From NCBI RefSeq assembly GCF_014193515.1, contig NZ_BLXX01000001.1, positions 248,001-312,000 on the forward strand: a stretch of DNA of 64,000 nt, given 5' to 3'. The translations under genes were made by a program, and so were the position numbers. Shown here one piece after another: positions 1-8,551 of the stretch. The stretch's first letter is position 1; every line of letters begins with the position of its first letter. The notes under the pieces are model-generated. The model was not told where the DNA came from. It ran no database searches and worked only from the letters and a program-made list of their open reading frames with translations. Origin of the DNA: Geomonas silvestris. Lineage in GTDB: Bacteria > Desulfobacterota > Desulfuromonadia > Geobacterales > Geobacteraceae.

Positions 1-465
1 CTGGCGCTGAACGCCGCCATCGAGGCCGCACGCGCGGGCGAACAGGGGAGAGGTTTCGCCGTGGTCGCCGACGAGGTGCGGGCCCTGGCCGAGCGGACCA
101 CCAGGGCGACCAAGGAGATCAGCGACATGATCCGGGCCATCCAGCAGGAGACCAAGTCCGCCATGTCCTCCATGGAGGCAGGGGTAAGCGAATCGGCCCG
201 GGCGATCGAGGAGGCAAGCGAAATCGAAGAGTCGCTGCGCAGCATCCTGGAGCAGGTCGACTCCGTCACCTCCCAGGTGAACCAGATAGCGACCGCGGCC
301 GAGGAGCAGACCGCGGTGACCCACGAGATAACCGGCAACATCCAGCAGGTGACCAGCATCATCCAGCAGACCGCCCAGGAGTCCCAGGTGGTCTCGAGCA
401 CCGCCGCGCAGCTCTCCGACATGGCCGGCAACCTGCGCAGCATCGTCGGGAAGTTCAAGCTGTAG
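1..465 (+). CDS. Methyl-accepting chemotaxis protein, C-terminal part (partial)
   Basis: The reading frame is open from the first base, so the gene starts outside the window. The visible 154 residues begin with the MCP signalling hairpin: [21 protein letters not shown]-type sequence leads into [13 protein letters not shown], the conserved tip that contacts CheA/CheW. A long helical coiled coil rich in Q, T and S follows, and the protein ends in GKFKL. Such receptors sit in the inner membrane or cytoplasm and control CheA kinase activity. The ligand cannot be inferred because the sensor domain is missing. A strong hairpin terminator follows the stop, so it closes its transcript. Confidence 0.95.
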   Translation: MALNAAIEAARAGEQGRGFAVVADEVRALAERTTRATKEISDMIRAIQQETKSAMSSMEAGVSESARAIEEASEIEESLRSILEQVDSVTSQVNQIATAAEEQTAVTHEITGNIQQVTSIIQQTAQESQVVSSTAAQLSDMAGNLRSIVGKFKL

Positions 466-490
466 TAGAAGTCCTCTTTGCCAACGTCAA

Positions 491-522
491 AGGCCCCCTG
501 GTTTTCCAGGGGGCCTTTTTTT
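491..522 (+). terminator. Rho-independent terminator of the MCP gene
   Basis: AGGCCCCCTGG and CCAGGGGGCCTT form a GC-rich stem with a TTTT loop, followed by a run of T residues. It lies 25 bases after the receptor stop codon. Confidence 0.9.
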
Positions 523-565
523 GGGTCATGGCAGCGCAAAGCAACAGGGGACAGGCACGGGGCAG

Positions 566-606
566 AATCAAATCCCCCCTGTCCCCCCTTTTTCAAAGTG
601 GGGAAC
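566..606. repeat. Dispersed GC-rich repeat, copy 1
   Basis: AAATCCCCCCTGTCCCCCCT followed by TTTTCAAAGTGGGGA. The same CAAATCCCCCCTGTCCCCCC core recurs at 9854, 39783 and, degenerate, at 43120. All copies are intergenic and can fold through the trailing G-run. Confidence 0.75.
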
Positions 607-654
607 GCGAGGTCAGCTGCAGTGTTTCATGGCGGGTACTCTGAGCTTTTGCGG

Positions 655-698
655 AGAAACCAAAACTAGCCCCTCAACGGATTGTTGTGGGGCTAGTT
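655..698 (-). terminator. Terminator of the sigma-54 activator gene
   Basis: On the minus strand AACTAGCCCC and GGGGCTAGTT form a 10-bp stem followed by TTGGTTT. It lies about 40 bases after the stop of the minus-strand activator. Confidence 0.75.
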
Positions 699-740
699 GC
701 TCATTTGCCGCGACGCTCTTTGGCCGAGAAACGATGGTGC

Positions 741-2369
741 CTAGGGACTCTCCAGCTTGAGCTTGCGGTACAGGGTCGCCAGGCTGATGCCGAGCTGCTC
801 CGCGGTGCGGGCCTTGTTGTCCCCCAGCGCATGCAGCACCGACTGGATGTACTCGCGCTCCACGGACTCCAAGGAGCGGATGCCAAAGGCGGTGGACGGC
901 CTGAAGGTGGCCTCGCGCACCTCGGGCGGCAGATCCTCGAGCTCTACCTGGTTGCCGCGGCACAAGACCACTGCGTACTCGATGGCGTTTTGCAACTCGC
1001 GGATGTTTCCGGGCCACAGGTAACCAAGGAGCTTGTCCGCCGCCTTGTGGGTGAAACCGGTGACCCTTTTGTGCATCCCCTTGGCAAGCGGCGCCAGGAT
1101 GAAGCGGGCCAGGGGGAGTATGTCCTCGGTGCGCTCGCGCAAGGGCGGAATCTTCAACTCGATCACCTTCAACCGGTAGTAGAGATCCTGCCGGAAGCTC
1201 CCCGAGGCTACCGCCTCGCTCAGCTTCCGGTTGGTCGCCGAGATGATCCGGACGTCGATCTTGCGCGAGGCGTTCTCCCCGATGCGCCGGATTTCCCTTT
1301 CCTGCAGGGTCCGCAGGAGCTTCACCTGCATGGCCGAAGAGACCTCGCCTACCTCGTCCAGGAAAAGGGTCCCGCCTGCCGCCGCCTCGAAGAGCCCCAC
1401 GCGATCCCGGTCGGCCCCGGTGAAGGCCCCTTTCACGTGACCGAAGAGCTCGCTGTCCAAGAGCGTCTCCGAAAGAGCGCCGCAGTTCACGGCCAGAAAC
1501 GGCTTCTTCGCCCGCCGCGATTGCCGGTGCACCTGCAGCGCCATCTGCTCCTTCCCCACCCCGCTCTCCCCGGTAATGAGCACCGAGGAATCGACCTCCG
1601 ATACCAGTGAGGCGAACTCGAGCACCTTCTGCATCGCCACACTTCTCGAGATGGAATAGTAGTGGCTCCCCTCGCATTCGTTGCGCAGGTAGCCCAGGTC
1701 GTGCCGGTAGTTCCTGAGACGCTTCTCGGTGCCCAGGAGCTTCCTGCGCAGGTCGTCGCAGATCGACTCCACCGGCTTCATCTGGTAGTAGGGGAGGTAC
1801 GGCTCCAGCTCCGGTCCCCACTGTTCCCGAAACTTCCCCCTGATCCTGCAGAACTCGTCCCCCTTCGCGATGCACTTGTCCTCGATGAAGTAGACCTCGC
1901 GCCCCTCAAGGTACGACACGTAGCCGCTGGCAAAGGCCGCGTGCCGCCAGCAGACCGCCTCTTTGGAGAGTCCCGAGAGCATCAGGTGCTGCTCCGCTTC
2001 GTAGGAGTCTTTCATGATGGTCTCGACCAGCGGCTCGTCGCCCAGGCCATCGGTGCGGCGCCTGCCGACGATCTCGCCGATGCCGTGCCAGGCGCTGAGC
2101 AAGGGCCCCAGTTCGCCCTGCTTGGCCTCAGCCCAGGCCTCCGGCATCTCTTTCTCGACAGTCTGGGCCAACCGCCAGCCGTGGGCGTACGAGGCCCTGG
2201 TGAAGATGATGCGAAAGGTCTCCGGCCCTAAGACCTCGAGGAGGTCCTTGCGCAACAGGCTCTGGGCCGCCGCGTCCATCAGATAGACCCGCTGGCCGAG
2301 GAACCGGATGACGCCCCCCTTGGGGTTGAAGGAGAGCAGCTCGCGGAAATCAAGATCGGACGTTTTCAT
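741..2369 (-). CDS. XylR/V4R-type sigma-54-dependent activator
   Basis: This 542-residue protein is an enhancer-binding activator with its own small-molecule sensor instead of a receiver domain. Residues about 15-120 resemble the XylR N-terminal effector domain and about 120-180 a V4R domain (KCIAKGDEFCRIRGK, two cysteines). The AAA+ domain carries Walker A GESGVGKE (267-274), the sigma-54 contact loop GAFTGA (314-319) and Walker B GGTLFLDEVGE. The end is a Fis-type helix-turn-helix (ARTAEQLGISLATLYRKLKL). Known relatives (XylR, DmpR, PoxR) bind aromatic effectors such as toluenes and phenols. The gene is divergent from the reductase-cytochrome-porin operon, so it probably controls that operon through the palindromes at 2410-2454. 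The effector is unknown. Confidence 0.93.
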   Translation of the reverse strand: MKTSDLDFRELLSFNPKGGVIRFLGQRVYLMDAAAQSLLRKDLLEVLGPETFRIIFTRASYAHGWRLAQTVEKEMPEAWAEAKQGELGPLLSAWHGIGEIVGRRRTDGLGDEPLVETIMKDSYEAEQHLMLSGLSKEAVCWRHAAFASGYVSYLEGREVYFIEDKCIAKGDEFCRIRGKFREQWGPELEPYLPYYQMKPVESICDDLRRKLLGTEKRLRNYRHDLGYLRNECEGSHYYSISRSVAMQKVLEFASLVSEVDSSVLITGESGVGKEQMALQVHRQSRRAKKPFLAVNCGALSETLLDSELFGHVKGAFTGADRDRVGLFEAAAGGTLFLDEVGEVSSAMQVKLLRTLQEREIRRIGENASRKIDVRIISATNRKLSEAVASGSFRQDLYYRLKVIELKIPPLRERTEDILPLARFILAPLAKGMHKRVTGFTHKAADKLLGYLWPGNIRELQNAIEYAVVLCRGNQVELEDLPPEVREATFRPSTAFGIRSLESVEREYIQSVLHALGDNKARTAEQLGISLATLYRKLKLESP

Positions 2370-2409
2370 CGGTTTGCACCCGTTAGCGTATACGACATCC
2401 TTGTAATAA

Positions 2410-2454
2410 CGAAAGGTTATAAGCCTTTCTTCTCAAATCTGAGAAAACCTTTCG
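2410..2454. promoter_or_regulatory. Nested palindromes, candidate upstream activating sequence
   Basis: CGAAAGGTT (2410-2418) is matched by AACCTTTCG (2446-2454), and inside it TTCTCA (2430-2435) by TGAGAA (2440-2445). Both pairs are perfect. They lie about 75-120 bp upstream of the sigma-54 promoter at 2527-2543, the expected distance for enhancer sites of a XylR-type activator. Binding by the divergent regulator is inferred. Confidence 0.6.
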
Positions 2455-2526
2455 CAAATTTAAGGCAACTCGTCAATAGGAAATTTGGAAACCACTGTAA
2501 AGACACGCACCTACAGAAACCCCGCA

Positions 2527-2543
2527 CTGGCACAGCTGCTGCT
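2527..2543 (+). promoter_or_regulatory. Sigma-54 (-24/-12) promoter of the reductase operon
   Basis: CTGGCACAGCTGCTGCT matches the sigma-54 consensus TGGCAC-N5-YTGCW, with GG (2529-2530) and GC (2541-2542) separated by exactly 10 bases. It reads toward the flavoprotein and implies a leader of roughly 230 bases. Nothing else is recognised between it and the start codon at 2781 apart from the Shine-Dalgarno GGGAGG. Confidence 0.75.
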
Positions 2544-2780
2544 ACCTCTGTTCTCAACACCCCTTGTAGGAATTTGAACCGGCGCGGGTCCGCGGCAATG
2601 CCGGTACGCGGTTCACACCGTCTCTTAACCGGGATACGGAGCTTACCGTTTTCCCAAGCCAGCCGGCGCGGCGGCAAACGGTCGCAGCCGTCGCGAGCGG
2701 GGGAGCCTCGGCCTGCAAGGGGGTCCGAGGTGGAGTAACCCGGCCAGTTTACGCGGGTCATTAATAAACGGGAGGAAAAA

Positions 2781-4469
2781 ATGGATCAAGACACTCCGCA
2801 GCATGAAAAAGAGATGGACAGCTACACCCAGGAAGTTCTTGAGCGCGGGGTTTCGCGGCGCAGCTTCCTGTCGCGCACGGCGCTCGGCGCAGCCGGCGTC
2901 GGCCTGCTTGGTGTAGCCGGCTTAGGCACGAAGAAAGCCGAGGCGGCCCAGGGGACCGAGGCATTGGAGTTCGCCAAGAGCTCCGACGGGGGGGCGACGC
3001 TCTCCTTCCTGCCCAAGCCGAACCCGATCTCGGACAAGGAGATCAAAACCACCCTGACCTTCGACGTCATCGTGGTCGGCGCGGGGGCCTCGGGGGTCCC
3101 GGCGGCCCTCTCCGCCGCGGAGAACGGCGCCAAGGTGGCGGTGATCCAGAAGCACCCGATGCCCATCTCGCAGGGGAACACCGGTTCCGGCATCGACCTC
3201 GCCACCAGCGAGAAGGCCGGCATCGAGGCGCTGGTCGCAAAACTCATGGCAGACAACAACCACCGCTGCAACCCCGCGCTGTTGCGCCAGTGGGCCTACA
3301 ACTCGGGCGAGGCGGTGCGCTGGGTCATCAACCGGGCCAAACAGGCGGGCTCTCCGGTGGTCGACCAGGGAACCGGGCCGCAGCACGGTATCGCCAAGGT
3401 GAACGGCTACACCCTGAACTACGTCACCTCGTTCTTCGGGCCGAAGCCTTACACCGCCGGCGACGGGATGCGCCACCTCGCGAAGACCGCCGAGAAGGCC
3501 GGCGTCAAGTTCTTCTTCAACATGCCGGCCCAGCAGCTGGTGCAGAGCAAAAGCGGCGAAGTCGTCGGGGTCATCGCCAAGGGGAGGGACGGCAAGTACA
3601 CCAAGTTCCTCGCCAAGAAAGGGGTGATCCTGGCGACCGGGGACTACCAGAACAACGAGGCGATGTGCAACTACTTCATCCCCGACCTGAAGCACTTCGG
3701 GCGCAAGCAGATGGACCGGACCGGCGACGGCTTCGCGATGGCGTACTGGGCGGGGGGGGTGATCGAGCCCATCGGCCACACCAAGATGCTGCACGACTTC
3801 GACGCGGGCCCCGCCTCGATGTGCGACATGCCGTTTCTGGCCGTGAACCGCGAGGGGAAGCGTTTTGTCAATGAAACCGTCGACATGTCGCTTTTCAACA
3901 ACTACCTGCGCGACGCCAAAAACGCCGGCCACTACAGCCAGATCTTCGACGCGAACTACATGACCCAGGCCGCCAAGTGGCCGGGCAAGCTGGTCCCGCC
4001 CGAAGGGCTGAAAAACTACATGCCCGACGATCCGAGCCCCAAGAAGGGGGTCTTCGATTCCCTCATCAACACCCACGTGGCAGACACCCTCGAAGAACTC
4101 GCCAGGAAACTGGAGATCGATCCCAAGAACTTCGTGGCCAGCGTGAAGCGCTACAACGAGGTGGTCGCCTCGGGCAAGGACAGCGACTTCGGCAAGCCCG
4201 CCGACCGCCTGATCCCGGTCCTTCAGGCACCGTTTTACGGCATCCACCGCAGGGTGCGCGTCTCGACCATCTGCTCCGGGATCCTCGTGAACGAAAACCA
4301 CCAGGCACTCGATGCCGACGGCAAGCCGATCAAGGGGCTGTACGCCATCGGCAACCTGGGCGGCGGCTTTTACGGCGGTGTCGACTATCCGCTCACCGTG
4401 TTCGGACTGTCGCTTGGGCGCTGCTACACCTTCGGCTACCTGACGGGAAAACACGTGGCGAAGCTGTAA
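2781..4469 (+). CDS. Tat-exported FAD-dependent periplasmic reductase (flavocytochrome c / fumarate reductase-type flavoprotein)
   Basis: 562 residues. A twin-arginine signal (SRRSFLS, residues 25-31, then a hydrophobic stretch ending near KKAEA) sends the folded flavoprotein to the periplasm. FDVIVVGAGASG opens the FAD-binding fold at about residue 93. VNREGKRFVNE (about 354-364) and the C-terminal GLYAIGNLGGGFYGG are hallmarks of the fumarate reductase flavoprotein superfamily. The NExxTR segment that holds the catalytic arginine in Shewanella fumarate reductase reads NETVDM here, so fumarate may not be the substrate. It has no haem motifs, and the tetraheme cytochrome is a separate gene 70 bp downstream, as in the methacrylate reductase/cytochrome pair known from Geobacter and Anaeromyxobacter. 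Probable role: reduction of an enoate or similar acceptor in anaerobic respiration. Confidence 0.88.
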   Translation: MDQDTPQHEKEMDSYTQEVLERGVSRRSFLSRTALGAAGVGLLGVAGLGTKKAEAAQGTEALEFAKSSDGGATLSFLPKPNPISDKEIKTTLTFDVIVVGAGASGVPAALSAAENGAKVAVIQKHPMPISQGNTGSGIDLATSEKAGIEALVAKLMADNNHRCNPALLRQWAYNSGEAVRWVINRAKQAGSPVVDQGTGPQHGIAKVNGYTLNYVTSFFGPKPYTAGDGMRHLAKTAEKAGVKFFFNMPAQQLVQSKSGEVVGVIAKGRDGKYTKFLAKKGVILATGDYQNNEAMCNYFIPDLKHFGRKQMDRTGDGFAMAYWAGGVIEPIGHTKMLHDFDAGPASMCDMPFLAVNREGKRFVNETVDMSLFNNYLRDAKNAGHYSQIFDANYMTQAAKWPGKLVPPEGLKNYMPDDPSPKKGVFDSLINTHVADTLEELARKLEIDPKNFVASVKRYNEVVASGKDSDFGKPADRLIPVLQAPFYGIHRRVRVSTICSGILVNENHQALDADGKPIKGLYAIGNLGGGFYGGVDYPLTVFGLSLGRCYTFGYLTGKHVAKL

Positions 4470-4539
4470 CGACGGGTGCCTGACCTTTGTTGAGCCATAC
4501 GTCGATTGAGCCGTCGACGACATTTAATCGGGAGGAGTA

Positions 4540-4935
4540 ATGAAGAACAACATCAAACAAAGACGGGGCTTCAGGTTTGCCCCTGCACTGGTTGCCCTGG
4601 TGATCGGTATCTGTGCTGGTGGGGTCTATGCGGCCCACGCGGCAGACGCAAAAGGCGGGGATCTGGGCAAGCTGCACGCAAGCGCCGGCGTTGCCTGCGC
4701 CATGTGCCACGTCGACGCGAAACACCCCGCGCCGGTACCGATGGAAAAATGCCTGGGCTGTCACGGCGATACCCGCAAGCTGGCCGAGAAGACGGCCAAC
4801 GTCAAGCCGCGCAACCCGCACGAAAACAGGCACTACGGCACCGAAGCCGACTGCAACATCTGCCACCACCAGCACAAGAAATCGGAGAATTTCTGTCTCC
4901 CGTGCCACCAGCCGTTCAACTTCGACGTGCCCTAG
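4540..4935 (+). CDS. Periplasmic tetraheme cytochrome c (electron donor to the flavoprotein)
   Basis: 131 residues with an N-terminal signal peptide (hydrophobic PALVALVIGICAGGVYA, cleaved near AHA-AD). Four CxxCH haem sites are visible: CAMCH, CLGCH, CNICH and CLPCH, with further histidines for bis-His ligation (HASAG, HVDAKHP, HENRHYG, HHQH). Size and haem spacing resemble the N-terminal tetraheme domain of Shewanella flavocytochrome c. The preceding gene encodes the matching flavoprotein domain, so the two proteins together correspond to a split flavocytochrome c. A Shine-Dalgarno GGGAGGAG precedes the ATG. It should pass electrons from the inner-membrane quinol oxidising system to the flavoprotein. 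Confidence 0.93.
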   Translation: MKNNIKQRRGFRFAPALVALVIGICAGGVYAAHAADAKGGDLGKLHASAGVACAMCHVDAKHPAPVPMEKCLGCHGDTRKLAEKTANVKPRNPHENRHYGTEADCNICHHQHKKSENFCLPCHQPFNFDVP

Positions 4936-5023
4936 GCAGGCGGTTTTACTGCACCGCTTCCCTCCTTGGGGACAGCGACACTTTTGCGGACACCACAACT
5001 TTATAGATACGGGAGACAGCTAG

Positions 5024-6235
5024 ATGAAAAAGAGATTTTTAAGCGCGTCGGTTATCGCAGCGGCCCTCGCCATGTCCACTCCGGCCCTGGCCCTGGAGCT
5101 CACCCCCTACGGCGCGGTCCGGGTCGGCACCTGGTACACCGCGAGCACCTACTACGCCTATCCGGCCGCCAGCGCCACGAGCCCTGCTCGCGGGACCGCG
5201 CAGCACGACGGCGACTTCACCCTCGACCTGCAGGGCGACAGCCTGGTCGGCTTCCGCGCCAAGGAAGGGGACTTCTCCGGCGTCGCGGAGATCGGGGCTT
5301 ACAACCCGAAAAACCGCAGCGCGGGACTGGAGCTGCGCCTTTTGTTCGGCGAATGGGACTTCGGTGCCGGCAAGCTGCGCGTCGGCTACGCCCCGAGCCC
5401 GTACGTCTTCCGCTCGGAGCAGACCTTCGACAGCGACGGCGGCTTCAACGGCTACGGCTCGCTGTGGGACGGGCGCTACGCACAGATCAAGGTCACTGCC
5501 AGTAACGGCCTCTACCTCACCCTGATGAAACAGGGGACCGGCAAGGCGGCAGGCGGCGGCAACGACCTCATCGTGGTTCCCGGCAGCACCGACAGCGCGG
5601 TCAACGGCAACAACTGGAACGGGACCGCCTTCACCAACACGGCGACCCAGTACGCGGCAGCCAACACGAACTACGACACCTTCGCACCGAAGACCATCGT
5701 CGGCTACGAGGGAAAATCGGGGATCGTGAGCTACGGCGGCGGTGTCGCGGGGAACTACTTCAAGGTGACCTCCTCCGCCAACGACGCCGTCGCCTACCAG
5801 GACGAGATCTACTCGTACCTCGCCTTCGCGCACTGCAAGATCGATCTGGCCCCGGTGGAGATCAAGCTCAACGCCTACAGCGGGCAGAACATCGGCAACC
5901 TGATGAGCAACCCCGGTGCGGCCAACGGCTCCCTGTACTTCAGGAACACCGCAGGCCAGACCGCCAACGCCTATACCTACGGCGGCTGGGCCCAGGTCGG
6001 CTACCTGATGAACGAGAAGGTAAAGATGTTCGCCGGTGCCTCCTACGAGTCCAACGACACCCGTCTCACCGCAGCCGACGAGCGCATGGCGGCTTTCGCG
6101 AACGTCCAGTTCGCGGTGACCAAGAACCTGAGGATCGTTCCGGAGTTCTCCTTCCTGAACGACATGACCAACCGCCTGGGCCAGCAGGAGCCGCGCATCT
6201 ATGCCGCCGGCGCCAAGTGGGAGATGACCTTCTAA
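5024..6235 (+). CDS. Outer-membrane porin of the reductase operon
   Basis: 403 residues with a clear signal peptide (MKKRFLSASVIAAALAMSTP, cleavage after ALA). The mature chain is rich in alternating aromatic and polar residues, contains repeated beta-strand-like segments and ends in WEMTF, the terminal phenylalanine expected for BAM-assembled barrels. It lies 88 bp after the cytochrome gene on the same strand and is followed by a strong terminator, so it is the last gene of the operon. It probably lets the reductase substrate into the periplasm; substrate selectivity cannot be read from the sequence. Confidence 0.8.
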   Translation: MKKRFLSASVIAAALAMSTPALALELTPYGAVRVGTWYTASTYYAYPAASATSPARGTAQHDGDFTLDLQGDSLVGFRAKEGDFSGVAEIGAYNPKNRSAGLELRLLFGEWDFGAGKLRVGYAPSPYVFRSEQTFDSDGGFNGYGSLWDGRYAQIKVTASNGLYLTLMKQGTGKAAGGGNDLIVVPGSTDSAVNGNNWNGTAFTNTATQYAAANTNYDTFAPKTIVGYEGKSGIVSYGGGVAGNYFKVTSSANDAVAYQDEIYSYLAFAHCKIDLAPVEIKLNAYSGQNIGNLMSNPGAANGSLYFRNTAGQTANAYTYGGWAQVGYLMNEKVKMFAGASYESNDTRLTAADERMAAFANVQFAVTKNLRIVPEFSFLNDMTNRLGQQEPRIYAAGAKWEMTF

Positions 6236-6275
6236 CGCGTTTCACGAAGGTTCACCCCTGGTGAGCCTCCTCGTT

Positions 6276-6305
6276 GCCGGGGGGAGCGATCCCCCCGGCC
6301 TTTTT
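6276..6305 (+). terminator. Rho-independent terminator of the reductase operon
   Basis: GCCGGGGGGA and TCCCCCCGGC form a 10-bp stem with a short GCGA loop, followed by CTTTTT. It ends the flavoprotein-cytochrome-porin transcript. Confidence 0.88.
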
Positions 6306-6384
6306 CCCCGGGCTTCAAGGGCCTTTTTTTTTCACGTGAGGGGAGAACGTCCGGCATCGGGCGGCCACCCCGGCAGGAGAGAGT

Positions 6385-8100
6385 ATGCCGCGCACCACAC
6401 TGAGGTCACTTTTCGCACTGCTGTTGGTCATGATGACGGGGGTTTCGGTCCAGGCGGGAAACATCAGCGCCGAGATCGCCAGCGACTTCGCACCGCGCTC
6501 CGGGTACCTGGTACGGGCGGCGGGGGATGGCTACCTGATCGACCTCGACGCGCGGCAGCAGGTCGCGGTCGGCGACCTCTTCGCCGTGGTAGCGCCGGGC
6601 GAGCCGATCGTGCACCCGGTGACCCAGGCGCTCGTCGGCAGCGAGGACACGGTACAAGGGCTTTTGCAGGTGACCCGCGTGAAGGCGGGCTACTCCGAGT
6701 GCCGCGCCGTGGGGACCGCGGCGGCCCTGAAAAGGGGCGCTCCCATCCGACGCTTCCAGAACATCGACGCCAGGTTCTGGGACTACACCGGTTACGGCGA
6801 GAGCCTCTTCCGCGAGCTGCAGGCCCAGGTGCCGCTGCTGCAGTGGCAGGACTACCGCGCCACCCAGGAGCGCCGCCCTCCCCTGCCGGCTGTCGCGGCG
6901 AGCGAGCAGCCCTCGCTCTATTTCATCTTAACGGGGTCGGGACTCGAGGTCCGGGCCCCCGATTTTTCCCTCATGCACCGCTACCCCTTGGCTCTTCGCG
7001 GTGACGGGGAGCCTATGATGCGTCCTGCCACGGCTGCACTACCTGCCACGGTGGCAGCGGCGGGCCTGCCGGCCCCCTCCCCTGCCGGTTCCGCAGCCGC
7101 GCAGCGCATCTGGACCGGCCCGATACTCAAGGGAACTCCGGTCGGTCTCGAGATCGGGGATTTCGACGGGGACGGGAAGCAGGAGATTGCCGTGGCCTTC
7201 GGGGACCGCGTTGAGATCTTCCGCCTGGCGGGCGAAGAGCTCCGACAGCTGGCCGTGGTGCCGTTCGAGCGCTCGCTCAGGGCGTACCACCTGGACGGGG
7301 CCGATCTCGAGAAGAGCGGCAGGATGCAGCTCTACCTCTCCGCCGTCACCGGCTCCGGCAACCCGTCGGGGCTCAGCATCGCCTGGCGGGACGGTGCCTA
7401 CCGCATCACCAGGGCCAAGATCCCCTGGCACCTGCGCCGCATTACGCTGCCGGGCGAGGGGAACGTTCTGGCCGCTCAGAAGATGGGGATCCAGGGACGG
7501 GAGTACGCCGGCCCGGTGTTCCGGGTGATTCTCGCGGAAGACCGGCTTACCGAAGGCGACCCGATCCCGGGGCCGGCGCAGGCGAACCTTTACGACTTCA
7601 CCCCGGTAACCTCGAGAGGCGGGATCTCCTTCGCGCGGTTGGTTGCCGACGGTTATCTTAAGATCGTGACGCCGGATGGGCGGGAGCTCGGGGAGACGGT
7701 GGACAAAACGGGAGGGAGCGAATCTCACCTGGAAATGGACGAAGAGGCGCAAACCGGCGGGGAGACCCGGGTCGTCTACCTACCGGCCCGGTTCGAAGCG
7801 ACGGAGCGGGGGGAGGTCCTGGTGCCGGCCAACAGCGCCGCGAGCCTGCTCTCCCGGGTGAGGAGCTTTTCCAAGTCCCAGCTGCAGGCGCTGGTCCTAA
7901 GCGGCGGCACCGTACAGGAGGCCTGGCACACCGAGCCCGAGAAAAACTACCTGGCCGACTTCCGGGTGGCGGAGGCGGCCAACGACGGAAAGCGGCGCCT
8001 GGTCACGGTGGTCGCGTTTCCCGAGGGGGGGCCCTTCTCCTTCTCGCGCAAGGCGGCGCTGCAGATCTACTCGCTGCCCGAACCGCGCGGCGCGCAGTGA
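6385..8100 (+). CDS. Secreted VCBS/FG-GAP repeat-like protein
   Basis: 571 residues starting with a signal peptide (SLFALLLVMMTGVSVQA). Residues about 30-75 (SGYLVRAAGDGYLIDLDARQ) look like a small beta-barrel module. The segment LEIGDFDGDGKQEIAVAFG at about residue 255 is a classic FG-GAP/VCBS calcium-binding propeller motif (DxDxDGxxE). The rest is predicted beta-rich with no enzyme motif that I recognise. Shine-Dalgarno GGAGAG precedes the ATG. It follows the porin operon terminator and has its own terminator, so it is probably monocistronic. Function unknown; an envelope or extracellular propeller-like protein is the best guess. Confidence 0.8.
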   Translation: MPRTTLRSLFALLLVMMTGVSVQAGNISAEIASDFAPRSGYLVRAAGDGYLIDLDARQQVAVGDLFAVVAPGEPIVHPVTQALVGSEDTVQGLLQVTRVKAGYSECRAVGTAAALKRGAPIRRFQNIDARFWDYTGYGESLFRELQAQVPLLQWQDYRATQERRPPLPAVAASEQPSLYFILTGSGLEVRAPDFSLMHRYPLALRGDGEPMMRPATAALPATVAAAGLPAPSPAGSAAAQRIWTGPILKGTPVGLEIGDFDGDGKQEIAVAFGDRVEIFRLAGEELRQLAVVPFERSLRAYHLDGADLEKSGRMQLYLSAVTGSGNPSGLSIAWRDGAYRITRAKIPWHLRRITLPGEGNVLAAQKMGIQGREYAGPVFRVILAEDRLTEGDPIPGPAQANLYDFTPVTSRGGISFARLVADGYLKIVTPDGRELGETVDKTGGSESHLEMDEEAQTGGETRVVYLPARFEATERGEVLVPANSAASLLSRVRSFSKSQLQALVLSGGTVQEAWHTEPEKNYLADFRVAEAANDGKRRLVTVVAFPEGGPFSFSRKAALQIYSLPEPRGAQ

Positions 8101-8152
8101 CAAAGGACCTTAGGTAGAAAACAGCACAGATTCGGCAGGGGAGCCCAAAAGA

Positions 8153-8188
8153 ACGAGGCGGGGATGGAGTGACATCCCCGCCTCGTTT
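8153..8188. terminator. Bidirectional terminator between convergent genes
   Basis: ACGAGGCGGGGATG and CATCCCCGCCTCGT form a 14-bp perfect stem with a 6-base loop. TTTT follows on the plus strand and an A-rich stretch precedes it, so it can serve both the VCBS-like gene and the minus-strand small gene. Confidence 0.9.
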
Positions 8189-8213
8189 TGTGTCTGCTCG
8201 TCGGGAAACAGCT

Positions 8214-8531
8214 TCAGTAATCGCCGTAGGGGGCGTTCCGTTCGAGGTACTCCTGCATCGACTGGTACAGCTTCAATTCCTTCTTCAGGTAGGTCAACTC
8301 ATCCGGGGTATAGACCTGGTTCCCCTTGGCGATCTCTTTTTGCAGCCGTTCGATCCGGTTGTCGACCGAATCCACACGGTTTGGGCAGTTGACGTTATCG
8401 AGCATCGCCACCAGCAGGCATTCGTCCTTCTGGGGAGCGGCTTGTCCCGGGTCCCCGGTCGCAGCCCAGACGGGGAGCGCCCAGATGCCAAGCGCCGTCG
8501 CTACTGAAAGTAATCTGGCAGTTCGCTTCAT
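8214..8531 (-). CDS. Small periplasmic coiled-coil protein, unknown
   Basis: 105 residues with a signal peptide (MKRTARLLSVATALGIWALP, cleavage after VWA). The mature part has two cysteines (DECLLVAMLDNVNCPNRVDS) that could form a disulfide, then a charged helical segment (VDNRIERLQKEIAKG and DELTYLKKELKLYQSMQEYL) that reads as a coiled coil. I recognise no named family. Its promoter is visible at 8604-8632 and a hairpin lies in the leader at 8552-8580. It stands alone between terminators. Confidence 0.75.
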   Translation of the reverse strand: MKRTARLLSVATALGIWALPVWAATGDPGQAAPQKDECLLVAMLDNVNCPNRVDSVDNRIERLQKEIAKGNQVYTPDELTYLKKELKLYQSMQEYLERNAPYGDY

Positions 8532-8551
8532 GATGCCTCCTTATCCAGTCA

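Noticed and set aside
613-1875. Long minus-strand frame overlapping the sigma-54 activator
   Set aside because: It is a shifted frame of the activator gene with Arg/Gly/Ala-rich composition and no domain; a high-GC shadow.
2417-2761. Small minus-strand gene between the activator and the reductase
   Set aside because: The stretch holds a sigma-54 promoter and palindromes, and the frame has no ribosome site or recognisable domain.
2922-4523. Long frame antisense to the flavoprotein
   Set aside because: Complementary frame of a clear coding gene; His/Val/Asp-rich and no motifs.
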